From contig CATWBO010000031.1 in assembly GCA_958349055.1 (NCBI GenBank), positions 1 through 29,471 of the forward strand: 29,471 nucleotides of DNA, read 5' to 3'. This document shows, piece after piece, positions 21,181-27,348 of the stretch (positions are counted from its first letter, which is position 1; each line of letters starts with the position of its first letter). A program made the translations under genes and the position numbers. The DNA comes from an uncultured bacterium (GTDB lineage: Bacteria > Actinomycetota > Coriobacteriia > Coriobacteriales > Coriobacteriaceae). The notes under the pieces are model-generated. The model saw only the letters and a list, made by a program, of their open reading frames with translations. It did no database searches and was not told where the DNA came from.

Positions 21181-21209
21181 AAAGGCCGCCACCAAGGGCG
21201 GCCTTTCTT
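21181..21209 (+). terminator. Rho-independent terminator after ettA
   Basis: AAAGGCCGCC (21181-21190) pairs perfectly with GGCGGCCTTT (21197-21206), followed by CTT. Confidence 0.85.
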
Positions 21210-21382
21210 GTAGCAATTGCACTGCAGCTATGCCCTGGCTGCTGGTTTGATTCATAATCAAAGTCATCTCTTTGGGATTAAAGCCCGTTTTTGCTATGAG
21301 TGATTTTCTAATTCCGTTTAAAACGTAAAGACGCATTGGGTTGCAAGGACATAAGCAAATCGAATTGAAATATAACCAGTGC

Positions 21383-21394
21383 TGTAACGTTACA
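21383..21394 (+). promoter_or_regulatory. 12-bp perfect palindrome upstream of the exported protease gene
   Basis: TGTAACGTTACA is fully self-complementary and lies 57 bp before the protease ATG, just upstream of a possible -10 (TAGAAT at 21405-21410). It could be an operator for an unlinked regulator. The rest of 21207-21450 is AT-rich and shows no other gene; the base composition shifts to AT at about 21240. Confidence 0.4.
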
Positions 21395-21450
21395 AAAAAG
21401 ATTATAGAATAGGAGTACCTTATAAGTCGCTTCTCTAGAAAGAAGAACAT

Positions 21451-22578
21451 ATGCTTTCGCGTCGTCGTTTTCTGCAACTTGTCGCGTCTTCAATTGTCGC
21501 CTTAGCCGCACGTCCGAAAGAGGTTTTTGCTTCGACGGGCAATATTGATGGTGAGCAGATACAATTTACTTCTGAAATTGCGCAAGAGCTTGCCGATAAA
21601 TATATAAAGGGACTCCTCGGCTATTCGTATACGCCTTCTGACCCTATTCCTTTTGTAGATGTTGATGGGTCCCCGCTTGGTTACATTGTTCCGGTTGTGA
21701 CATCCAATAGAGCCGCGGGCTATTTGGTTTTAGATGCTTCAGATGATGAAATACTTACGGGATATCGTTTTGGAGACGGCTTAGTCAGCCCTATGGATCG
21801 GGGAGGAGATCTTGGTGTCGAGTCTTATTCTTTCAATAACCCAGTCGTAATGATCAATCCATTCGAATTCGGCGTGCAATCTTTGGACGGTTCAATAACA
21901 ACAAATTGCGGAAGAACAATCCCGGCTGTTTCCATAGAAGGACGGCCTGTCGTTTTATCGAATAAACCTTCAAGCTGGAACGATGTTGTAATTTACGCAA
22001 CTCAAATGCAGGATTACACAGTATCTGGATTTCGTTCCATTTCTCAGTTTATGTCATATGATGAAAGCGAGATTAAGAGGCTTACCGCCCACTATGCTTG
22101 TATGGTGACAGCTTTTTCGAACGTTGCGGAACTGTATGGCATTGCCAATTTATATAGCGACCCTTCGCAATATATGCAGATATGGAATTACACCAATACC
22201 CATGCTCTTTCCGATGAAGAACAGACTGTTCCCGGCGTTGTTTTGGGTGGAACGCCGATATCAACCTGTGCAACGGGGTTTACAAATTACTGCGCAAGCA
22301 GAGGAAGTACTCTTATCGCCCGCACTGTCTCCTCTCCGGCTATCGCGAGCATTCAAAATGAGATTAACTCTAATAGACCGAATGTTATACATGCGAGTTT
22401 GTACAACGGATCAGCCCATTTTGTAACAGCGGAGGCTTACGCCACACTTACTGGTAAGAAAACTGGAGAGACAAGGCAGATGATTGGCATAGCGGACGGC
22501 TGGAATTCATCTTTATCCTTCCTGAAGTATGATCAGAGCTATTATGCGTGGACTTATGGAACGACTTTTTCGAAGTAG
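21451..22578 (+). CDS. Tat-exported papain-like cysteine protease (C10/C39-like)
   Basis: A 375-residue secreted protein. The N-terminus SRRRFLQLVASSIVALAA is a twin-arginine signal ending near VFA. A region at about 35-110 with GYIVPVVTSNRAAGYLVLDAS resembles the propeptide of C10 (SpeB-type) proteases. Probable catalytic residues are C217 in AHYACMVTAFSNVAELYG, H323 in GSAHFVTAEAYA and the D349/N352 pair in IADGWNSS, in the Cys-His-Asn order of papain-fold enzymes. Codons are AT-richer than in neighbouring core genes, suggesting transfer. The ribosome site is weak (AGAAAGAAG). The following lipoprotein gene overlaps its end by 23 bp, so the two are probably co-expressed. Target and proteolytic activity are inferred; a C39-like domain without activity is the alternative. 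Confidence 0.7.
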   Translation: MLSRRRFLQLVASSIVALAARPKEVFASTGNIDGEQIQFTSEIAQELADKYIKGLLGYSYTPSDPIPFVDVDGSPLGYIVPVVTSNRAAGYLVLDASDDEILTGYRFGDGLVSPMDRGGDLGVESYSFNNPVVMINPFEFGVQSLDGSITTNCGRTIPAVSIEGRPVVLSNKPSSWNDVVIYATQMQDYTVSGFRSISQFMSYDESEIKRLTAHYACMVTAFSNVAELYGIANLYSDPSQYMQIWNYTNTHALSDEEQTVPGVVLGGTPISTCATGFTNYCASRGSTLIARTVSSPAIASIQNEINSNRPNVIHASLYNGSAHFVTAEAYATLTGKKTGETRQMIGIADGWNSSLSFLKYDQSYYAWTYGTTFSK

Positions 22579-22957
22579 GGCGATTCGTCTAGCTCTGTCT
22601 TTGGTGCTGATGGCTTCATTGGTGGGCTGTTCAACAAAGGAAGAGATATCGCGCGGAGGTTCCGGAGAAGTGACTGCGACAGACTCAGGTTCATTAGAAA
22701 TAGCTGGCGGGCATACCGATGTGATGTTACAAGGAAAAGGCGTGCTTAGGTCGATTGATGCTGAAGACGCTGTCTGCTCAATAGAGGATTTGAAGACAGG
22801 TGAAACTGCATCGTACCGTGTTTCAGATAATGCTGCGAATATGATTGAGTCGATACCGATTGGAGCACAAGTTTCTTTTAGGTATTTTGCTCCGCAACTT
22901 GAGGAGGAGCTTGCTTCTCTGGTGTCTATATGTGCTGATGACAGCCAAAAGGTCTGA
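22556..22957 (+). CDS. Small lipoprotein of unknown function
   Basis: From the ATG at 22556 the protein has 133 residues. It opens with a basic n-region and hydrophobic core ending in ASLVGC, a lipobox with the lipidated Cys at about 25. Upstream in-frame ATGs at 22529 and 22544 are alternatives. The mature part has a Ser/Gly linker and then about 80 residues of alternating short strands (GVLRSIDAEDAVCSIEDL, TASYRVSDNA, GAQVSFRYFAP) that look like a small OB-like beta barrel. It overlaps the protease gene, so it may anchor, fold or inhibit that enzyme at the membrane, as SpeB-Spi pairs do; this is inference from context. No family was recognised with confidence. Confidence 0.65.
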   Translation: MERLFRSRAIRLALSLVLMASLVGCSTKEEISRGGSGEVTATDSGSLEIAGGHTDVMLQGKGVLRSIDAEDAVCSIEDLKTGETASYRVSDNAANMIESIPIGAQVSFRYFAPQLEEELASLVSICADDSQKV

Positions 22958-22961
22958 TTTC

Positions 22962-23002
22962 AAACGGCCCTGGATGGTCAAATGGCTATCCAGGGCCGTT
23001 TT
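22962..23002. terminator. Bidirectional terminator between convergent genes
   Basis: AAACGGCCCTGGAT (22962-22975) and ATCCAGGGCCGTTT (22988-23001) form a perfect 14-bp stem, with A/T runs on both sides. It serves the lipoprotein gene on the plus strand and the 435-residue protein gene ending at 23004 on the minus strand. Confidence 0.85.
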
Positions 23003-23003
23003 G

Positions 23004-24311
23004 TCACTCGGCCGGGGCGTTGACCTTGTCGATGACCCAGGCGGCACCGAGGCCACCGGTGGTGTTGTGGCGGATGCGCACAGTGACTTCGTGGCGCTCG
23101 CCGGCCTGCGTGTAGCGCAGGGGGAAGCTTGCGCGGTTTCGCGCGGCCTCGATGGTACCGCGCTCGCGGGCAATCCAGTAGTACTCGCCGACGATGCCGA
23201 GCGTGTCGGCGCCGTAGGGGAGATAGGTCGACAGCTGGTGCAGAAGCGGGCCGGGGCAGAAGACTTCGGTTGCGAAATCGACGGGGAAGTCCTCGGGGAT
23301 GGCGGGCGCTGCAGGTGCGGGGGTTGGGGCCGCTGCGGGTACCGAAGCCGGTGCCGGTGCGGGAATTCGGTCGCAAGCAGCGGCGGGCACGGATTCGATG
23401 ACGGGTGCGGGCTCCAGCGTCGCTTCCGGCTTGATCGTGGAATCTGCGGGCTTCACGGTGACGGGCGCGTCTGCAGCTGCAGTTTCAACCTCAACCTGCG
23501 TCGCGTTCTCGTTCTCGACGCTCGACTTTGCCTCGATGGGCGTGGATGCCATGGTGGTGATGCCGGCGTTTGCGTTCTCGGGGTCATAGACGACCGTGAG
23601 CGAGATGGCGGGCTGCGGCGTCTCGGGCTCCGGCGCCGACTCGGTAGCGCCTTGATCGTCGGGCTCGTCGGGCTGATCGTCCTCGGTCTCGTCGCCAAAG
23701 ACATCGCTGTTTTGGAACGCAGGCGTTTCGGGCTGGTCAGCGGCTTCTTCGGTTGTCGACTTGGGAGCTTCGTTGAGCTCCGCAGTGGCTTCCTGCTCGG
23801 ATATGACTTCGGGATCGGTCGTGGCGGTGATTTCGGTGTCGGCTTCTGCCGTTACCTCAATAGCGACTTCGATCTCTGCCTCGGGCTCGGGCTCCGGAGC
23901 GACTTCGGCCACGGGCTCGGGCTCGGCGCGCTTAACGTGCTTGGGGCGCACGGCCTTGAGGTCCTTCTCGCCGCGCTTTTTCTTTTTGTAGGACTGCTTG
24001 GCACCCTTGGCAGCCTTGGGCTTGTCCTCGCCCTTGGCAAGGGCGGCATCCCAGGCCTCGTTGGCGATGAGCGTGGCATACAGGCGACCGCCCTTAAAGA
24101 CGGTCAGCCTTATGCAGTCGTCGAGCTCCTCGAGCAGCTCGCGCGTGGACTCGAAGCCCAGGTCATAAGCGGCCATGTCACCAGCAGCGAGCGCCTCCTC
24201 GACCTGCGTCATAAACGTTTGCTTGCCGCACCCAATCGCATCACGCAGCAGACGATACAGATAGATGTGGTTGCCCAGCGATAGCGTGGGCTTAACTATT
24301 GTCTTGCTCAT
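23004..24311 (-). CDS. Uncharacterised protein with LOTUS-like N-terminal domain and acidic Pro/Glu-rich linker
   Basis: A 435-residue protein. Residues about 1-95 form a compact domain (YLYRLLRDAIGCGKQTF, then YDLGFESTRELLEELDDC and IRLTVFKGGRLYATL) whose pattern resembles LOTUS/OST-HTH winged-helix domains, known to bind RNA or G-quadruplexes. A Lys-rich stretch follows (about 100-130), then about 200 residues of low-complexity Glu/Ala/Pro/Thr sequence, probably disordered. A folded C-terminal domain of about 95 residues follows (FATEVFCPGPLLHQLSTYLP, GEYYWIARERGTIEAARNR, VTVRIRHNTTGGLGAAWV). ATG 24311 has GAGGAG 8 bases upstream. No signal or membrane segment is visible, so it is probably cytoplasmic. 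The LOTUS assignment is by pattern only and the function is unknown. Confidence 0.75.
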   Translation of the reverse strand: MSKTIVKPTLSLGNHIYLYRLLRDAIGCGKQTFMTQVEEALAAGDMAAYDLGFESTRELLEELDDCIRLTVFKGGRLYATLIANEAWDAALAKGEDKPKAAKGAKQSYKKKKRGEKDLKAVRPKHVKRAEPEPVAEVAPEPEPEAEIEVAIEVTAEADTEITATTDPEVISEQEATAELNEAPKSTTEEAADQPETPAFQNSDVFGDETEDDQPDEPDDQGATESAPEPETPQPAISLTVVYDPENANAGITTMASTPIEAKSSVENENATQVEVETAAADAPVTVKPADSTIKPEATLEPAPVIESVPAAACDRIPAPAPASVPAAAPTPAPAAPAIPEDFPVDFATEVFCPGPLLHQLSTYLPYGADTLGIVGEYYWIARERGTIEAARNRASFPLRYTQAGERHEVTVRIRHNTTGGLGAAWVIDKVNAPAE

Positions 24312-24382
24312 GGCAAATCTCCTCTTTACACACCAAAGCATCTTACCATCGCGCGGGGCTTGCTACCTCGGCGCCCAAGGCA

Positions 24383-24415
24383 AACGGGCGCGACCGTTGC
24401 CGGTTCGCGCCCGTT
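24383..24415 (-). terminator. Terminator after the Ser/Thr-tailed membrane protein gene
   Basis: AACGGGCGCGA (24383-24393) and TCGCGCCCGTT (24405-24415) form an 11-bp perfect stem extended by two pairs across a bulged T. On the minus strand it follows the gene ending at 24450 by about 35 bp. Confidence 0.7.
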
Positions 24416-24449
24416 ATACAGGTCGATTATCTATGAGGGGCAAACGTGC

Positions 24450-25403
24450 TTAGTTGCCCGATGCCGTGCCTTGGCTCGAGCTGTCAGATGCCGTGCCGGA
24501 CGCGGTTCCACTCGAGCTGTTCGAGTTGCTGGTGTTGCTGCTGTCTGCTGAGCCCGTTCCCGACGTGGTGTCGCTCGTCTGGTCGCCCGTGCTCGGTTGA
24601 GAGCCGTCAGTCGTTTGGCTTGAGTCGGTTGTGCCGGATTGCGTACCGTTGTTGTTCACAGAAGAATCGGCGCCCTGCGACTGATCGGGGGTGTTCGAGG
24701 ACGAGTCGGTGGATGCGGAGGTGCCCTGCGAGTCGTCCTGCTGGCTTTGCGATTGACCAGTGCTGTCCGCGTCGTGCTCGGTCGTGCGTGACGACAGAAT
24801 CGGCTCGGGACGCTCGCCCAGACCCTCACCGGCGGTGGTGATAAGGATGGCAGCGGTGCAGGCGATAACCGCGACGATGGCGATGGCGATCGAGAAGATG
24901 ATGACCTTCTTTTGCGTCTGGCTGCGCTCTGCCGCCGCCTTGGCGCGCAGGCTGTCGGGGGCGACGCGCGCCGTGGTCGCGCGCCCTGCAATCTGGCGCA
25001 TCTCCTGGGTAGTCGCGGCGCCGCCTAAGTGCTCCTCGGCATTTAATTCAACGGGTTCATAGGCGCCGGCGGGGTAGTCGACGGTGGCGTGCGTACCTTT
25101 GAGGGCTTCGGCGCTGGCAGAGATAAAGTGGCGGTAGACCTGCGAGGACACAACGGTGATGACCGAGCTCACAGCGGCACCGATCACCGATCCGGCGATA
25201 CCGATCTTGGAGGCAAGCGCGACGCTCGTAGCGGCAGCTGCGGCGCCGGCGATGATCTGGGGAATGGAAATGTCGTCAAACAGGCCCTTTTTGGGCGCGA
25301 TGGCCATGGTCTGGCCGATGGAATGGTTTTCGTGAACGCCGTTGTTGAGCGATGCCGGCGTCATGACACGTGTGCGCGGCGCGTCGGTGTACTTGGTTGT
25401 CAT
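24450..25403 (-). CDS. Membrane-anchored protein with Ser/Thr/Gln-rich tail, unknown function
   Basis: A 317-residue protein. An N-terminal hydrophilic segment of about 40 residues is followed by a glycine/alanine-rich hydrophobic region (IPQIIAGAAAAATSVALASK and IGIAGSVIGAAVSSVITVVS, about 45-85), a cytoplasmic-type loop, and a clear transmembrane helix VIIFSIAIAIVAVIACTAAI near 165-185. The last 120 residues are almost entirely Ser, Thr, Asp, Gln, Gly and Asn, a flexible extracellular stalk. ATG 25403 follows GGAGG by 7 bases; the 32-codon upstream extension is not supported. The layout fits a surface-exposed anchor or envelope protein. I recognise no family; position beside the 435-residue protein on the same strand gives no functional clue. 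Confidence 0.7.
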   Translation of the reverse strand: MTTKYTDAPRTRVMTPASLNNGVHENHSIGQTMAIAPKKGLFDDISIPQIIAGAAAAATSVALASKIGIAGSVIGAAVSSVITVVSSQVYRHFISASAEALKGTHATVDYPAGAYEPVELNAEEHLGGAATTQEMRQIAGRATTARVAPDSLRAKAAAERSQTQKKVIIFSIAIAIVAVIACTAAILITTAGEGLGERPEPILSSRTTEHDADSTGQSQSQQDDSQGTSASTDSSSNTPDQSQGADSSVNNNGTQSGTTDSSQTTDGSQPSTGDQTSDTTSGTGSADSSNTSNSNSSSGTASGTASDSSSQGTASGN

Positions 25404-25577
25404 ACGGGGTCCTCCCGGTGTAAATCTGCTTCGTTTCGTGTAGCCATCAGGGTACCCACCAGATGTGAATCGTACGTGACATTTAACAGATACCATCAAC
25501 TCATCAAGGGGGCTTGCTGTCTTTGGTGCAATAGCTTGATGCTAAACTGGATTAACGATTGCGAGGTGGTTTACGTG

Positions 25578-25796
25578 ATGTACCCGTATATGACATTCGA
25601 AGACGGTACCGAGGTCGTTCATTCTGACCTGATAACAGATGGGGATATCGAAAAGGTTATTGTGCATTTTGAACGACCGACGGTAGAGGGCTTCGACTCC
25701 GCTCGCTGTGAGTTGCCTTCCTGTTCGTGGACTGACTGGGAAGGGCATTTTACTCAGAGTGAAAAACGAGCTTTCGAAGAGTGTTTGAGCAAATAA
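25578..25796 (+). CDS. Small conserved hypothetical protein (72 residues)
   Basis: ATG 25578 lies 8 bases after GAGGTGG. The protein is acidic (MYPYMTFEDGTEVVHSDLI, then VIVHFERPTVEGFDSARCEL, then SWTDWEGHFTQSEKRAFEE) and has no signal or membrane segment. From memory, similar small proteins with the same YMT-x-DGTEVVHS opening and HFERP core occur in many gut Firmicutes and Actinobacteria, often running about 20 residues longer after the FEE position, so this copy may be shortened at the C-terminus. The function is unknown. It is upstream of the DUF2087-MFS-radical SAM cluster but separated from it by 101 bp with its own leader. Confidence 0.65.
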   Translation: MYPYMTFEDGTEVVHSDLITDGDIEKVIVHFERPTVEGFDSARCELPSCSWTDWEGHFTQSEKRAFEECLSK

Positions 25797-25802
25797 TTTA
25801 GA

Positions 25803-25822
25803 TTAGTTCGAGTTTAGTTCGA
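25803..25822 (+). repeat. Short direct repeat upstream of the DUF2087 gene
   Basis: TTAGTTCGA occurs at 25803-25811 and 25814-25822, spaced 11 bp, about one helical turn, 76 bp before the DUF2087 ATG. It may be a regulator site for the cluster that follows. Confidence 0.35.
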
Positions 25823-25897
25823 ATAAAGAAGCCGAATACGATGACCTAAAGCGTATGCATTTTTAGTGATTAGATGCGTATGAAATGGAGGATGTGA

Positions 25898-26179
25898 ATG
25901 GATGAGCTAATAGACTTTAAAAAACGATTTCTCAAGAATGGCGAGCTGGTTTCAATTCCAAAAAAGGAAAGCTATAAAAGAATCATGCTGCTATGGGCCG
26001 TCTCTTTCTTTGAATTAAATACAAGTTATACGGAGCTTCAGGTTAATCGTGTGCTGTCACAGCTCTATCCTGATTATGCCGTGTTGAGGCGGTACTTGGT
26101 TGATTATGGATTCCTATTAAGGGATGAGCGAGGCCTGAAATACGAGGTTAATCCTGATGTTCACGGTATTGAGAGCTAG
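25898..26179 (+). CDS. DUF2087-domain protein
   Basis: A 93-residue protein that is essentially one DUF2087 domain (PF09860): ISIPKKESYKRIMLLWAVSFFEL-like opening, then YTELQVNRVLSQLYPDYAVLRRYLVDYGFLLRDERGLKYEV, where the LRRYLVDYGxLxRD core is diagnostic. The domain is often fused to or found beside wHTH regulators and looks like a small nucleic-acid or protein-binding fold; its role is not established. ATG 25898 has a perfect GGAGG 7 bases upstream. The MFS gene starts 23 bp before its stop, so the two are translationally coupled. It may be the regulator of the exporter and radical SAM operon. AT-rich codon use matches the downstream genes. Confidence 0.8.
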   Translation: MDELIDFKKRFLKNGELVSIPKKESYKRIMLLWAVSFFELNTSYTELQVNRVLSQLYPDYAVLRRYLVDYGFLLRDERGLKYEVNPDVHGIES

Positions 26180-27341
26180 CCGTCCGGTTCGGGTCCTATA
26201 TATTGCTAGAGGGATAAGCGAAATAGGCAATTGGTGTGCGAATATTGCTTTGCCAATGCTGATTTACGAGGTAACTCACGATGTTTCTGCAACTGCTTTG
26301 ATGGTCTGCTGCAGATTTGCCCCCGCTCTGTTTTCAGTTGCGCTCGCGCAGCTGCCTCAGAAGATGGGTATCGGGACACTGCAGGCCATGAGATTGGCAG
26401 ACTTAATTCGCGCGGGATTATTCGTTTGCTATATTTTTGTTGATAGTAAATGGAGTATGTTTGCTATTACGTGCGCGGTATCGCTTTGCCGAACGGTTGA
26501 AATGCCCTGCTTTTACTCGTTGTTAAGAGCCAATACGAATAGTATCAATCGCGACGTAATTAATAATTCGTTTGGGTTTCTGCAGAATTTGATGATGGTT
26601 CTGGGGCCAGTTGCCGGCGGTTTTGTTGTCGCTCAATTTGGGGCGGAGGCTGTTCTTGCATTAGACGCGCTTTCTTTTGCCGCGTCGTTCTGGTTGCTGC
26701 GAGATGTTCCGTCGGTTATCGAGGTTAATGATAAAGAGGGGATAAGCAAAAATGAAAAAAACTGGACTGCATTTAGTGATCTTAACGCGAAGCACTTGGC
26801 AATTGGTTTCCTATTAATCGATATTTCTAGTGGCGTGGCATTCGGCTCTCTGAATTCTCTTTTGCCAGCTATAGCGCAATTGCAATTTGACTCGTCATCG
26901 ATACAATACGGATTCCTTCAGAGTAGTCTTACAATCGGACTGTTGTTCGGAAATACAATATACGGTCGTTTAATCAGTGGTTCCGATTGCGTTAAATCAT
27001 ATTGTTTTGTGACGTATCTTGCGCTCGGTGCGTATCTGGCGTTTGGCTATCGCTATGCGTCTGGGATATCGTTTATTTTCCTTTTTATCGTCGGTGCCGG
27101 AAACGCCATTCAAGATGTGCTTCTCATAACATCGCTGCAGGATTTGGCGAGAGACGGATCTGAATCGATGAGCCTGTTTTCAATTAGGGAGTCTTTGCAA
27201 TCGGTTGCTGTTGTTATTTCAACACTCCTTGTTTCGCTGTTCACGAGCATCGCGATGTTCTCAATTCTCGTTACAGGACTTGGTGTATTTTCAATTATGA
27301 TGGTAGTTGTGTTTCAATTGAATTATTTGCGAAAGATGTGA
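26157..27341 (+). CDS. MFS transporter, drug/metabolite exporter-like
   Basis: A 394-residue major facilitator with about 12 transmembrane helices. VLYIARGISEIGNWCANIALPMLIYEVTHD at about 13-42 is the helix-1 hallmark of the MFS_3/EntS-like exporter group (GxxxSxxGxW). LLRANTNSINRDVINNSFGFLQNLMMVLGPVAGGFVV near 121-157 is the usual mid-protein signature of that group. ATG 26157 has GAGG 9 bases upstream and lies inside the preceding gene. The radical SAM gene begins 7 bp after its stop. Export of the product made by the radical SAM enzyme, or self-resistance, is the natural inference. The gene uses many ATA, TTA and AGT codons, unlike the core genes to its left. Confidence 0.85.
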   Translation: MFTVLRASRPVRVLYIARGISEIGNWCANIALPMLIYEVTHDVSATALMVCCRFAPALFSVALAQLPQKMGIGTLQAMRLADLIRAGLFVCYIFVDSKWSMFAITCAVSLCRTVEMPCFYSLLRANTNSINRDVINNSFGFLQNLMMVLGPVAGGFVVAQFGAEAVLALDALSFAASFWLLRDVPSVIEVNDKEGISKNEKNWTAFSDLNAKHLAIGFLLIDISSGVAFGSLNSLLPAIAQLQFDSSSIQYGFLQSSLTIGLLFGNTIYGRLISGSDCVKSYCFVTYLALGAYLAFGYRYASGISFIFLFIVGAGNAIQDVLLITSLQDLARDGSESMSLFSIRESLQSVAVVISTLLVSLFTSIAMFSILVTGLGVFSIMMVVVFQLNYLRKM

Positions 27342-27348
27342 CGTTGAT

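Noticed and set aside
22529..22555. Longer N-terminus of the lipoprotein (starts at 22529 or 22544)
   Set aside because: The extra residues add nothing to the signal peptide, no ribosome site precedes those ATGs, and the n-region from 22556 is already typical.
22845..24284. 479-residue plus-strand open frame rich in Gly, Arg and Leu
   Set aside because: Antisense to the 435-residue protein gene. It crosses the bidirectional terminator at 22962-23002, and its repetitiveness mirrors the low-complexity linker on the other strand.
25809..25821. Possible third LexA site (CGAGTTTAGTTCG)
   Set aside because: The arms are 3 bp rather than 4 bp apart and the left arm is CGAGT, not CGAAC; it is better read as part of the TTAGTTCGA direct repeat.
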